Shown piece by piece: positions 27,484 to 36,548 of a stretch of DNA of 40,167 nt. This DNA comes from Prasinococcaceae sp. CCMP 1430 (lineage: Eukaryota > Prasinodermophyta > Palmophyllophyceae > Prasinococcales > Prasinococcaceae), in assembly GCA_013416795.1 (NCBI GenBank), contig RQSC01000033.1:357006-397172 (forward strand), written 5' to 3'. Below the pieces are notes generated by a model. The model saw nothing but the letters and a program-made list of their open reading frames with translations, did not search any database and was not told the DNA's origin. Each line of letters opens with the position of its first letter. Position 1 is the first letter of the stretch. The position numbers and the translations under genes are program-made.

Positions 27484-30315
27484 TCATGTATCCACTTCGA
27501 CATTTCTTGTCAGATACCTCATGCGCTCCTTGAGTGTCGCACGAGTTTCGAAGTCCCTCGTGCGCGACATGCGATGATCCTTGGAGCCTACGTGCTCAAA
27601 TGCGTCTGAAAACTCGAGCGTCTCCTCCTCTTGTTCGATTTCCTGAAGCAGCCCGGAGAGAGAGACGCCCTTCGCGTGATTGGGAAGGGGCGCTCCGGAA
27701 CCCCTCTGTGCGCCCGTGCCCTGCTGCAGCTGCACAACAGCGTCGACGTAAATCTGCAAATCTTCCGCCAAAGAGTCGCGCAGCTGAAGCGGCCCAGTCA
27801 CGCGATCAATCTCCCTCAGAAATTGTTCGATTTGCTCCACGGACAGCGTCATGCGCGTGGGACGCCCTCGCCGCGTGGAATTTCGTGTGGTCGCCGCATG
27901 GTGGTCGCGTACCATCTTGGTGAGCCTTTCGCGGTGCTGAAAGATAAAGCTCGCCACCTCGCCCTCGAGTGCCGAGCGCGCCGAGTCCGCGCTTGCGACA
28001 CGGTTGTTGTGGGCAGCCGCAGCCTCCGCATTGTTGAGCGTAGCAAATCCGCCCTTCGGCTCATTGCGTTGGGAGTCGCTCATCACAGAGACACTTGAAG
28101 GGCGACGCACTCCGCTTCTGCTGGCAGAGTCGCGCCCTCCTGCATTCTCGCCGCCTTGAGTACCACTTGTTGTGCTCGTGTCCACGGCCACGCTCCCGCG
28201 TCTGGCCGAAACTTGCTGGCCACTCGCGCTCATGCTTGGCGCTACAGTTGCCAGCAGCTGGACGACTTGGTTGTCCGTGGCGTCTAAGGCACCTTTAACC
28301 AGTCCCTTGCCGTGCTCCTGCGCCAAAACAGCCTTTGCCGCCACGGGCTGCGCCGCCGCACGTCCACGCGCGATGGACGTGTCAGCCAACGCGTGGAACT
28401 CGGCGAGGTTCGTGAGATGAAAGTCTTGCGGCGCCGCAGACTGTCGCTTGCTAGACCGTCCTACACGGCTGCTCCCGTTGGCAAGCCGCGGAGGGGTGTC
28501 CATGCTGCCATCCCCAGAATCGGATCCCGCGTCCAGGTCGAGCTGGCGGATCGCCTCGTCGATTTCCGCGCTGCTGCGTCCGAAGAAATTTGCTGCATGA
28601 CCAGCGGGGCCACCGCTGGCCCCTGCACTGCTTCCGCTGCCGCCGCCCTGCACCGAGGTCCTGCCATCCCCTTGTGGCGTTGTGATCCTCCGCACCGGTT
28701 GTGCGAGAGAAGCCGCGGCCGTGATTTTGTCACTGTATTGCCCGATCATCGAGAGCGTGATCTTGAGCAGCCGCTCTGTGGCCGCGTCCCGCTCGAGCAG
28801 CGATTCGAGGCGCTTCTGCGAGCTCTCCATGCGGCTGGCGTACACCTCGAAATGCTTGGAGGAGGTGCTGCGCCGGTCGCTGTACTGGAGATGTTCGAGC
28901 TCGCGGCGCAGCTTTCGCATCTCGTCGGTCAGTTGCTTGACGCGCTCCTCCTTCTGCGCTGACTCCTTGGTCATGCGTTCCTTGTCGTAGCCCTTCATTA
29001 GTAACGAATTGACCAGGCGCTTCTGCGAGCTCTCCATGCGGCTGGCGTACACCTCGAAATGCTTGGAGGAGGTGCTGCGCCGGTCGCTGTACTGGAGATG
29101 TTCGAGCTCGCGGCGCAGCTTTCGCATCTCGTCGGTCAGTTGCTTGACGCGCTCCTCCTTCTGCGCTGACTCCTTGGTCATGCGTTCCTTGTCGTAGCCC
29201 TTCATTAGTAACGAATTGACCATCTCGTCGAGGTCATCGGTTCCGGCGATGCGAAAGAATACTTCGAAGGCCTGCTTGAGCTTCGTTGTGATACCTCGGC
29301 TCTCCTCCTTCTCCGCTTGAATAGTCTGTCGACGTATCTTGTTCACTGCTTCCTTGGCCTTGAGAGTGTACTCCTCAGAGTGACGCGCGATCTCACGCAC
29401 ACGGGTCCGTGCGAGGGCGCGCTGCTCGTATCCGTTGATGTAGCCCTCCTCGGCCTGCGCGTGCTCGTGCAGCGCGCCCACCTGCGCGGTGGCGTTCTGC
29501 TCGAAGCGACGCAGATCCTCTTGAGCGCAGCTGAGGTCGGCACGGGTGGAGACAGCCGCGTCGCGCGCCTTCGTCGCGCGCACGTGCACACTTTTCTCCG
29601 CCTTGGAGGCAAGCGCGATCTCCTCGCGCAGCGCGGTCACGTCCGCGCTGTCCAGGCGGACTTCGGCGCTCGTGCGGTCGATCATGCGGCTGAGCTGCTC
29701 ACGCTCGAAGAGCGCGAACTCATAGCTCTCAGCACAGGCATCGAGGCGCTTTTGCAGCTCGTCGCGCTGCGTTGAGAGCCCCCCAGCAGTCTCGGGTTTC
29801 ATACCCTCAAGCATGCGCAGCTCGCCTTCACTGGTGTCGAGGTCGCGCAAGCGCGACCGCTGCTCAGTGAGGACGCGGTCGTACTCTATGCGCAGCCTCA
29901 CCAGGTCACGCTCAGTCGTACGCTCCACCACGGAGGCGTTGCGCGGTTCGGGCATAGGCTTCTTGCGCGCACTCACACCGAGGGTCGTGCCGTCGCCGGC
30001 ACGGGCGGGCAGCATCTTCGCGGTGGACGCCCCGACGCCCTTCCTGCTGCCGGGTGAAGACGTCAGGGAGTGTGCCGAGCTCGGCGTCGTACGGCGGGGC
30101 ACGTTCGCACCCCACGGGCGCGCAGAGGCGGGGGAAGTGTTGAGCTTGGCCCCGCTGCTGCCTGCGCGCCGCAGGGCAGGGCCATCGCTGGAGGTGCGCC
30201 GCAGCATCTTGCTACCGCCGGCGCTCGAGGGCGTCGGTGCTCCCGCGCTCTGGGACCGCCGCGGCGGTGGGGCCGGCGCGTGGGCCGCGCCCCCCGCGTC
30301 TGCCATCGCGCCCAT
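27484..30315 (-). CDS. Long coiled-coil protein resembling outer dynein arm docking complex subunits
   Basis: 943 aa from the first ATG (30315); the frame opens at a GTG 29 codons earlier. The N-terminal 120 residues are Ser/Pro/Ala-rich and basic. Heptad-rich coiled coil follows: ERTTERDLVRLRIEYDRVL, DELQKRLDACAESYEFAL, and so on. The stretch KLKQAFEVFFRIAGTDDLDEMVNSLL and ELEHLQYSDRR resembles the A..RI...TG..D..E.V..F and L..L.YS patterns of CCDC151/CCDC114-type docking proteins (ODAD family), which attach outer dynein arms to axonemal doublets. I infer a flagellar role; other coiled-coil families are possible. A 69-residue block is present twice, identical and in frame (about residues 366-503). 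The C-terminal third is low-complexity Ser/Gly/Ala with a final helical segment (VEQIEQFLREIDRV). It is convergent with the RING gene. Confidence 0.6.
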   Translation of the reverse strand: MGAMADAGGAAHAPAPPPRRSQSAGAPTPSSAGGSKMLRRTSSDGPALRRAGSSGAKLNTSPASARPWGANVPRRTTPSSAHSLTSSPGSRKGVGASTAKMLPARAGDGTTLGVSARKKPMPEPRNASVVERTTERDLVRLRIEYDRVLTEQRSRLRDLDTSEGELRMLEGMKPETAGGLSTQRDELQKRLDACAESYEFALFEREQLSRMIDRTSAEVRLDSADVTALREEIALASKAEKSVHVRATKARDAAVSTRADLSCAQEDLRRFEQNATAQVGALHEHAQAEEGYINGYEQRALARTRVREIARHSEEYTLKAKEAVNKIRRQTIQAEKEESRGITTKLKQAFEVFFRIAGTDDLDEMVNSLLMKGYDKERMTKESAQKEERVKQLTDEMRKLRRELEHLQYSDRRSTSSKHFEVYASRMESSQKRLVNSLLMKGYDKERMTKESAQKEERVKQLTDEMRKLRRELEHLQYSDRRSTSSKHFEVYASRMESSQKRLESLLERDAATERLLKITLSMIGQYSDKITAAASLAQPVRRITTPQGDGRTSVQGGGSGSSAGASGGPAGHAANFFGRSSAEIDEAIRQLDLDAGSDSGDGSMDTPPRLANGSSRVGRSSKRQSAAPQDFHLTNLAEFHALADTSIARGRAAAQPVAAKAVLAQEHGKGLVKGALDATDNQVVQLLATVAPSMSASGQQVSARRGSVAVDTSTTSGTQGGENAGGRDSASRSGVRRPSSVSVMSDSQRNEPKGGFATLNNAEAAAAHNNRVASADSARSALEGEVASFIFQHRERLTKMVRDHHAATTRNSTRRGRPTRMTLSVEQIEQFLREIDRVTGPLQLRDSLAEDLQIYVDAVVQLQQGTGAQRGSGAPLPNHAKGVSLSGLLQEIEQEEETLEFSDAFEHVGSKDHRMSRTRDFETRATLKERMRYLTRNVEVDT
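28808..29221. repeat. Exact 207-bp tandem duplication inside the coiled-coil gene
   Basis: 28808-29014 and 29015-29221 are identical as far as I can read, and 207 is divisible by three, so the frame is kept and 69 residues are doubled. The flanks share only a single base with the junction, so it did not arise between pre-existing repeats. Perfect identity implies a very recent event or an assembly duplication. Confidence 0.9.
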
Positions 30316-30558
30316 TTCGGGCAACGCCGCCAGGCCGCCCTCAGCGACGCCCGCGCGCGAGCGGCTTGGCGCCGCCGACGACCCCGACCCGCAGGCACCC
30401 ACGCCGCCTGTCGGGTGCGCCCCGGAAGCAGTTGGGGCGTCCGATTCCGCGGGCGGACGGCGACGGCCCGGCCGCGTGCGGGCGGAACGAACGCGCGCGG
30501 CGGAAATTTCCCCGCGCCCATCGGCGCGTGCGCGGGAAAGTCCGAACGCGCCGCTCCA

Positions 30559-30596
30559 CGCGCCGTTTCGCGGGACGCCCCCCGCGAAACGGCGCG
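30559..30596. promoter_or_regulatory. 16-bp perfect inverted repeat with CCCGCGAAA/TTTCGCGGG cores
   Basis: Arms 30559-30574 and 30581-30596 are exact reverse complements around a 6-nt spacer. Each contains CGCGAAA, close to the E2F consensus TTT(C/G)(C/G)CGC, and an exact TTTCCCGC (as GCGGGAAA) lies 20 bp to the left. It could be a paired E2F-like site or a cruciform; binding is inference. Confidence 0.4.
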
Positions 30597-30728
30597 GCGC
30601 GCAAACCCCGTCGCGATGTCGAGCCGAAACCGTTGAATCCGTGGAATCCGGTTGGGGACGCCGGCCGCTCCCCGATGCGGCGCGCGCCCGCGCGCAAACC
30701 CGTTCCGCATTCCACCCTAAAATAAGGG

Positions 30729-30737
30729 TTAGGGTTT
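30729..30737 (+). promoter_or_regulatory. Telo-box-like motif TTAGGGTTT
   Basis: Exact match (reverse strand AAACCCTAA) to the plant telo-box, preceded by AAGGG so that it reads as nearly two telomere units. It lies 238 bp upstream of the ABHD14-like start. Whether it is a regulatory site or a remnant of telomere-repair DNA is open. Confidence 0.4.
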
Positions 30738-30974
30738 ATTTTTTTAGAATGCGCGGGCCCGGACGCGCCTCGGCGCCGCGCCGAGTCCGAGAGCGCGGGC
30801 CACAGCACGAGCGCCACGAGCATGCCCAGTCCACCAGAGGCCGGGCGGATCCCGTCGCCCTCCTCGGCCCGCGAATCGCGCGGCGCTGGAACCCGACCGC
30901 GCGGTTGGGGAGGGCGGTGGGGGGTCGCGGGGGCGTTTGCGCGCGGCGGCGGCGAGCGCCGGGAAAGCGCGGCC

Positions 30975-31766
30975 ATGGCGGCGCTCGCCCGCCGTTGGCT
31001 CGCTCTCGCACTCGTCGTGAGCAGTGTGTGCGGCGTGTGCTGCGTTGGCGGGGCGGGGTTGCAGGCTCTCACGGTGACCCTGCCGCGCAGCGGTCGCAGT
31101 GTGTACTATGTCACAAACGAGCGCGGCGCGGCGGCGCTGCACGCGTACGACGCGAGCCAGCAGAGCCCGCCGCTCGTTGTTTTGCTCCATGGCAGTGCAT
31201 ACAGCGCAGATACGTACTCGGGGCCGCCCCTGGACTCCCTGTCGGAGCTCAACGGGCGCGGTATCCCGGCGCTCACGCTCGACCTACCGGGCAAGGGGAA
31301 GGGGAGGTCTGGCTCGGTGATGCTGAAGAAGCACGACCGGGAGCTGTTTCTGGCCGACTTTTTCGACGCGCTGGGTGGACAGGCCGCGCAGGGGCGTCTC
31401 TGCATCGTGGCGGCATCAATGTCGGGCACGTACGCCTTCCCATTCATCCAAAAGCATGCACAGCGCGTCGCGAGCTTTGTGCCAGTGGCAGCTGTGGGCG
31501 GTAGCGAGTACCTGCGTGCGTACGGCCCTGAGGCTAAGGCTGTGAGGACGATCGCGCTGTTCGGCTCCCAGGACAGGTTGATGAAAAAGCTGCGTCCCGA
31601 ATACGAGGAAACGTTCGGTCATCTCGAAACGGTTGTATTTCCAGATGCGCCCCACGCGTGCTACATGGCCAACCCTGCGCTCTTCAACAACGTAGTCGCA
31701 CGAGCCGTCACTCTTGATGGCGCCGCAAGGAGCGAGACAGCGAGCTTCGTGAAGAGCGTCGTGTAG
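30975..31766 (+). CDS. α/β-hydrolase of the ABHD14 type, secreted or membrane-anchored
   Basis: 263 aa from the ATG at 30975 (context gccATGG); a longer in-frame start at 30822 exists but adds low-complexity sequence. A hydrophobic signal or anchor (WLALALVVSSVCGVCCV) comes first. The fold follows: PLVVLLHGSAYSADTY (oxyanion HG), LTLDLPGKGKG, then the nucleophile elbow AASMSGTYAFPFIQ (Ser 150), SFVPVAAVGG, the acid in LFGSQDRLMKK (Asp 200) and the His in PHACYMANP (His 227). SxSGxYAxPF and the HACY motif are characteristic of ABHD14 proteins, small hydrolases reported to act on acylated amino acids or proteins. The triad is complete, so it is probably active. Its 3' end is convergent with the subtilase; a TGTAA lies about 130 nt beyond the stop. 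Confidence 0.85.
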   Translation: MAALARRWLALALVVSSVCGVCCVGGAGLQALTVTLPRSGRSVYYVTNERGAAALHAYDASQQSPPLVVLLHGSAYSADTYSGPPLDSLSELNGRGIPALTLDLPGKGKGRSGSVMLKKHDRELFLADFFDALGGQAAQGRLCIVAASMSGTYAFPFIQKHAQRVASFVPVAAVGGSEYLRAYGPEAKAVRTIALFGSQDRLMKKLRPEYEETFGHLETVVFPDAPHACYMANPALFNNVVARAVTLDGAARSETASFVKSVV

Positions 31767-31939
31767 GGGCAGCTTTCTGGCGCGTGTCGCGATGTTGCAG
31801 CGAGGGCCATGCGCGAGAGCGCCCTCCTTTCGATCTCAAGTGACCTGCGCCTCCCGTGGCTGCAGTCACCATCCGCGACCGTGAGACGAGCCGACATGTA
31901 AAAAATGAAACCTTATGATATACGAAGTTGGAGCCTTGT

Positions 31940-34900
31940 TTAGGTAGGGGGCGTTGCCCTGCAGAAGACCCTCCCCACGCCCTGCTGGGATCCATCTGAC
32001 ACCGCCACGGCGCTGAAGTCGTCCGCGTCGATCGGCTTAGGTGCCGCAGAGCCGTCGGCGAGCGGCGCGAAGCGCACGTCGAAGGCCAGCACAAAGCCCT
32101 CTCCGAAGCCACCGCCCGGCTCGCCCACGAGGCGCCAGCTCGCGTCCTTGCTCGGCTCCGAAAAGTCCGCCTCTGACACCACGCGGACAGTGCCTCTTCC
32201 CCCGGCGATAGGATCGCGATAGAAGAGATAGACCATACCGAGGACTGGGTGCACACGCACAAGCGGTACCGCCGTCGGAGCGTCCGTGATGCCCGGCCAA
32301 CCGAGGAAGTGCCACCGATTGTCTCGCCTCGTCATGACGCTAGCCGCTGCCCTCGCGCCGACGCTCGCATCCGTAAATGCGATCACCACGCGCCCGTCCG
32401 CGTCGACGTCGATGGACGGCGAGATGACCTTGATCTTTGTTTTGAAGGCGAGCAGCTGCTTGCCGTAGTGCTCCCATTCAGGCACTGCCAAAGGTTCGTT
32501 GGCGTCGACCGCGATGCTGCTCCCGCCTCCCGCCGTCACACGCATGACGCGCAGCTTGCCGCTCACACAAAATGCGAGATACACCAGGCCATTCGCAGGG
32601 TCCGCGGCCATGTCCACGTAATCCGCAGTCCACGGCAACAGATGCGAGCTAGCGGTGGCATTGTTGGCCTCCTCGCCTGCGTAGGTGCCCATGGCTGCCC
32701 ACCTGGCCGCGCTGTCTTGCGATGTGCTCGTCGTTGGGTTCGCGTGGTACGCCAAGACGGCGAGCCTGTCGTCCCCACCCGCGTCGCGGAACGCAACGAC
32801 CGGGCCGTCGGACACGGGGTCCACCACCAGCGCCAGGCCGAAACTATCGACTGGAGGCACGTCTGCCGATGGGTCGTCTGCCGCGCGAAGCAGCTCGCCC
32901 GCGTACGCCTCTGCCGCGAGCTCAGCTGTCGATTCGGCCGCGGGCTGCGCTGTCGATTTCGGGGCCGTGGCGTTGGCAGGAGGGAGTGGCACCGGGACCG
33001 AAGACGTTTTCGCAATGGACATGTCGAAAATGAGCCTCGCCGCCAGCTGCGTCGGGAGCTCGTGCTGTGCGTTCGCGGGGGGCTGATAGCCTGCTTTGCC
33101 CTGCGACACTATGCCACCCGTGTCGAGACCCACCGCGACCCACTCATCGTCGGGGCTGTACACCTTCACGAGCGCCTTGTGACCGTGGAGCTCGTCCGTG
33201 TACGCGACGTAGATGGTGCCACTCAGCTGCGAGACCGCGATCTTCACGTGACGCACGGCGCCGTCGGAGACGCCTCCCGGCGCGCCCAGCGGCGTCCAGC
33301 CTGCGCTCGTGCTCGTGGCGACCGTGAGTCTTCCATCGTGGGCGATGTCTTGATAGGCGGCGTACATGCGACCCGAAGGACTGTACGCAACAGATAGGAA
33401 GTTCACCCTATCGTTGGAGACGAAGGCCAGGCTGGGCTCGCACGACTCTGCCTTCCACGCATCCTGTCCGGAGGCTTGATCTTCGGTCTCGTCTCCGTCG
33501 CCTTCCCCTTGCATGTCTTCGTCCTCGATGTGAGTCTGCTGGGGAGCAGAGGTAGGTGCCGCGGTGGGGGGCGACGCAGGGGCAACGTACCCGTCCGGAA
33601 CGACGTCGTCTGCGATGCGCGGCATGAGCACCGGTGCCTCCCTGTCCTGGGCATTGCCGAGCTGCACTGATGGAAGCACATCCGCATGGCGCTTGAGCAA
33701 CACCTCGACCTCCGCCGGCGACAGGTCGGGAAAGCGCGAGCGTACAATGGCCGCAGCGGCTGCCACCGCTGGGGCGCTCATGCTGGTCCCGGACTTTAGC
33801 GTCGAGCACCACTGGCCGCAGCCGTCGCCGAGCTCGTGCGACGCGGACCGCACCGCTGAGCCCGGCGCATACATGTCGACGCATCGCCCCCAGTTGCTGT
33901 ACCATGCCACAGTGTCGCCATCGAGGGCCTGCAGTGGACGCTTCTCGTTATCCCCAGGCACCTGTGCTGTAGCGGCTCCCGAGCTGCCTCCTGCGAGCAT
34001 GCTCTGGTCGAAGGTCAGGGAGCTCGCCGTCAGCTCCCCGTCGACCTTCCGGTCGAGCGCACCCACTGTTATTACGCCGTCGGTGGGCCCTCCGAGCGCC
34101 CCCGGTGAGCTGCCACACGCGTCGGCTGCAAAGTTGCCCGCGGCAACGACCACCACTGCGCCCGCGTCGACCGCGCGCCGCACGGCCACCTCTGCTGGTG
34201 CCGACCGCGGTCCTTGGAGCGACATGTTGATGACTTTCGGACGCCCACTGTTCGCGTGCGCAAGCGCCCAGTCCACGCCCGCGATGATGACGCTCCATGG
34301 CGATCCGCCTCGTAAGTCCAAGACCTTCAGGGGGTGGCACCTCGCCCGCTTGGCGGCGCCGAAGACGTGCCCACACATCGTGCCCATCGTGTGCGAGCCG
34401 TGCCCGTGCTCGTCTGTGGCCTCGGCGTCGCTCTCCAGCAGGTTCGTCCCAGGCTGCAGCGACTCGTAGAATTTGAAGGCGCCGTGCTCTTTTCGGACGC
34501 CGGTGTCGAGCATGTACACGTCGACCCCGAGTCCGTGCGAGCACTCGGGGGATTGGTACAAGCCATCGAGAGGGTACGCACTGGCTTGCGCCCCCTTCGC
34601 GGCAGCCGCGCCCTCGTCTTTGCCACCGCTGAGCAGCTTAGGCTGGGACATCCTGTCGAGATTCCACAGTCCGTAGCTCGCGGCGTCGCCCCCGAGGCGC
34701 TCCCACGTGCGCTCGACGCACCAGTCTGGCGCGTCGGTTCCGGAGGGGAAGAACTCATCGCTGCTGGCAGTGCCCACCGGTCCCCACGGCGCGGCGGCGA
34801 CCGCCGCCTCGGAGAGGACGGACGCGTTTCCGCCCACCTCCTGTCCGATCGCCCCGCTCCCTTCGTCGGCTACAGGCGCCAGCGTCACGCTCGCGTATCC

Positions 34901-35716
34901 ATCGTAGTATACAGCGACGCTTTGTTCGGCGCCAGGCACTCCAGAGGGAAGCAGGCCGCCGTTGGATCCCTCGAGCCACAGCGGCAGAGCCTGCGCTTTT
35001 ATTTGGCTTGGCGTGAGGGCCGCTTTCCTGGAACCACCTGGCACGTCGCCGAGCGTCGCGCCTGCGGTCCCCCCCGACGCAGCGAGGGTGCCGTAGCCGT
35101 CGGCGCTCTCGCTGTTGCACGCATCGCACGCGCTCGCGCGCCCCGTAACTACGCCCACGTGCCTGAGCACGCGCACGCAGCACCACCCCCATTCGCTCTC
35201 GGCGTGCGCGCGTATGGCTTCGACGAGCGCGTCGTCGTGAGGCAGTGCAGCCATCGCGTCCGCAGACACTTCGGCGAGGAATCGCCCGCGCAGCACGCCG
35301 TCGATGGGCGGCGCGAACAGGTGCGACGTGCCCTGCGTCGGAGCGTGTTGGTCCTCCAGGGGTGTCGCAGCAGGTTCAGGAGCGGTGGGCGCGGGCGCGG
35401 GCGCACGAGCCACGCCGGCGCCGTTGGCGGCAGCATTTGCAGCGACACCATCGCCGTCGCCGAGAACAAGGACTACCAGTGCTGACAGAAGCGCGAGCCG
35501 CCAGCCCAGCGGCGGCGCGCGCGGCCACGCTGCCGCGGCCCGCAGCCGCTGTGCCGCCTCCCGATCCGGCGCGCGCGCGCGCGCGATCGAACCGCGGGAC
35601 GGATTAATCCCCGGCGCACGCTCGGATGTATCCGCCGCATAAAACCCGTCCTTCCCCGGCCCACGCCCCACCCGAACCCCAGCCAAACATCCGCCGGTCG
35701 GCACACCACCCCCCAC
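31940..35716 (-). CDS. Secreted subtilisin-family (S8) protease with C-terminal propeller-like repeats, 5' end unresolved
   Basis: About 1,250 residues. A hydrophobic segment (WRLALLSALVVLVLG, about residue 72) looks like a signal peptide. It is preceded by about 70 residues that open with GTG, and no ATG precedes the catalytic domain, so a first exon is missing. The S8 domain has a full triad: VYMLDTGV (Asp 404), HGHGSHTMGT (His 439), VVAAGNFAAD (oxyanion Asn 528) and SGTSMSAPAVAAAAA (Ser 645). It resembles proteinase K-type enzymes. After an acidic linker with Asp/Glu and Pro-rich stretches (near 720-770), the last 480 residues contain repeats of the form W..LG..G..SDG...H..IA....G.IYVAY.D, typical of β-propellers. 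The tail may bind a surface or substrate. Numbering is from the GTG at 35716. Confidence 0.85.
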   Translation of the reverse strand: MGGGVPTGGCLAGVRVGRGPGKDGFYAADTSERAPGINPSRGSIARARAPDREAAQRLRAAAAWPRAPPLGWRLALLSALVVLVLGDGDGVAANAAANGAGVARAPAPAPTAPEPAATPLEDQHAPTQGTSHLFAPPIDGVLRGRFLAEVSADAMAALPHDDALVEAIRAHAESEWGWCCVRVLRHVGVVTGRASACDACNSESADGYGTLAASGGTAGATLGDVPGGSRKAALTPSQIKAQALPLWLEGSNGGLLPSGVPGAEQSVAVYYDGYASVTLAPVADEGSGAIGQEVGGNASVLSEAAVAAAPWGPVGTASSDEFFPSGTDAPDWCVERTWERLGGDAASYGLWNLDRMSQPKLLSGGKDEGAAAAKGAQASAYPLDGLYQSPECSHGLGVDVYMLDTGVRKEHGAFKFYESLQPGTNLLESDAEATDEHGHGSHTMGTMCGHVFGAAKRARCHPLKVLDLRGGSPWSVIIAGVDWALAHANSGRPKVINMSLQGPRSAPAEVAVRRAVDAGAVVVVAAGNFAADACGSSPGALGGPTDGVITVGALDRKVDGELTASSLTFDQSMLAGGSSGAATAQVPGDNEKRPLQALDGDTVAWYSNWGRCVDMYAPGSAVRSASHELGDGCGQWCSTLKSGTSMSAPAVAAAAAIVRSRFPDLSPAEVEVLLKRHADVLPSVQLGNAQDREAPVLMPRIADDVVPDGYVAPASPPTAAPTSAPQQTHIEDEDMQGEGDGDETEDQASGQDAWKAESCEPSLAFVSNDRVNFLSVAYSPSGRMYAAYQDIAHDGRLTVATSTSAGWTPLGAPGGVSDGAVRHVKIAVSQLSGTIYVAYTDELHGHKALVKVYSPDDEWVAVGLDTGGIVSQGKAGYQPPANAQHELPTQLAARLIFDMSIAKTSSVPVPLPPANATAPKSTAQPAAESTAELAAEAYAGELLRAADDPSADVPPVDSFGLALVVDPVSDGPVVAFRDAGGDDRLAVLAYHANPTTSTSQDSAARWAAMGTYAGEEANNATASSHLLPWTADYVDMAADPANGLVYLAFCVSGKLRVMRVTAGGGSSIAVDANEPLAVPEWEHYGKQLLAFKTKIKVISPSIDVDADGRVVIAFTDASVGARAAASVMTRRDNRWHFLGWPGITDAPTAVPLVRVHPVLGMVYLFYRDPIAGGRGTVRVVSEADFSEPSKDASWRLVGEPGGGFGEGFVLAFDVRFAPLADGSAAPKPIDADDFSAVAVSDGSQQGVGRVFCRATPPT

Positions 35717-36548
35717 CCAGCATCTGGCATTTGCCGTTCGACGCCATCCCTCGGTCTGATTTGACTGATGGCGGTGAACACTCTAGTAGTCACCACTCAC
35801 AATACTCATCCTTTCAAGAAAAAGGGTGTGATCGCATTGAGTTCGGAGCTGGGAGGTGTTTCCCTGTTTCGCGCCGCGCCAGATGTCCGCGGCTTGCAAT
35901 TGGTTGGGGAGGCGTAGTAGTAACCATCGTGGCGGTGCCATCGATACCACTGCGCTCGCCTTGCCATGCACATGCCAGTCTGTGCCACTTGGCACCTTGC
36001 GTTGGTGGCGCAAGGGGGTACGAATGGCGGGCTTTTGATGGGGAAGTCCGAGCGCGGCGACGGCACTCTGAAACGGCGGGAGCGCGGAGCGGAGCGGCGC
36101 CGCCGCCGGCCCCCCGCGCCCCGATGGCGATGGGCGCCGAGGCCGCGGAGGCCCTGCTGGGGTGGGGTGGATGGGTGGGGTTGGGGGGTGTGGGGGGGGA
36201 GGCGGAGGCGAGGGGGAGGCGGCGAGTGCAACGCGCAGGCGTTCGTACGCGACGGGGTGCGCCTTGAGCACGAGAAGCCAGCCGCCTCCTTGGTTGGTGT
36301 CGTCGGTGTGGAATCCGATCTGCACCTATAGGGCGAGGTCTCTGCGCGGACGGCTGCTTGCGGGGAGCGATGGGGAAGTGCACGCGCGGCATGGGACAGG
36401 TGTTTGTGAGCAAGACTTGGACGCCCGAGGGGCGAGCGGGGAGCGACCGGGGCACGGGAGAGCACGGCCAGAGCGCGGCGCGAAAGGTGTCCACCCGCAC
36501 GGGCGCACCGCGTGCGATGGGATGGAGCGACTGTGGCGCCGGGGCTAA
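35717..36548. other. Unresolved stretch between the subtilase and vanin-like genes
   Basis: 832 bp with several competing open frames and no recognised protein. On the minus strand, a segment near 36210-36320 (QIGFHTDDTNQGGGWLLVLK) follows an acceptor-like TAGGTGCAG. On the plus strand, the same DNA reads CNAQAFVRDGVRLEHEKPAA and stops at 36329-36331; MAMGAEAAEALLG (from 36124) precedes a possible donor. I cannot decide between them. The alternating gene order seen elsewhere would predict a + strand gene here. The 35800-36000 part has lower GC. Confidence 0.35.

Larger units (their letters stand above)
30316..30974. other. Divergent promoter between the coiled-coil gene and the ABHD14-like gene
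   Basis: Contains GCGGGAAA (30532-30539), a 16-bp perfect inverted repeat (30559-30596), two GAATCC-type motifs near 30630-30651 and a telomere-like TTAGGGTTT (30729-30737). Frames are open on both strands but with no domain. Apart from possible N-terminal codons of either gene, no gene is supported. Confidence 0.5.

Noticed and set aside
30316..30402. N-terminal MGACGS start of the coiled-coil protein as a myristoylation signal
   Set aside because: The codon at 30402 is GTG, not ATG; the first ATG is at 30315, so the lipidation motif is not supported.
29813..31504. 563-codon + strand frame covering the coiled-coil N-terminus and the hydrolase gene in another frame
   Set aside because: Antisense to one real gene and out of frame with another; composition is Arg/Pro/Ala noise.
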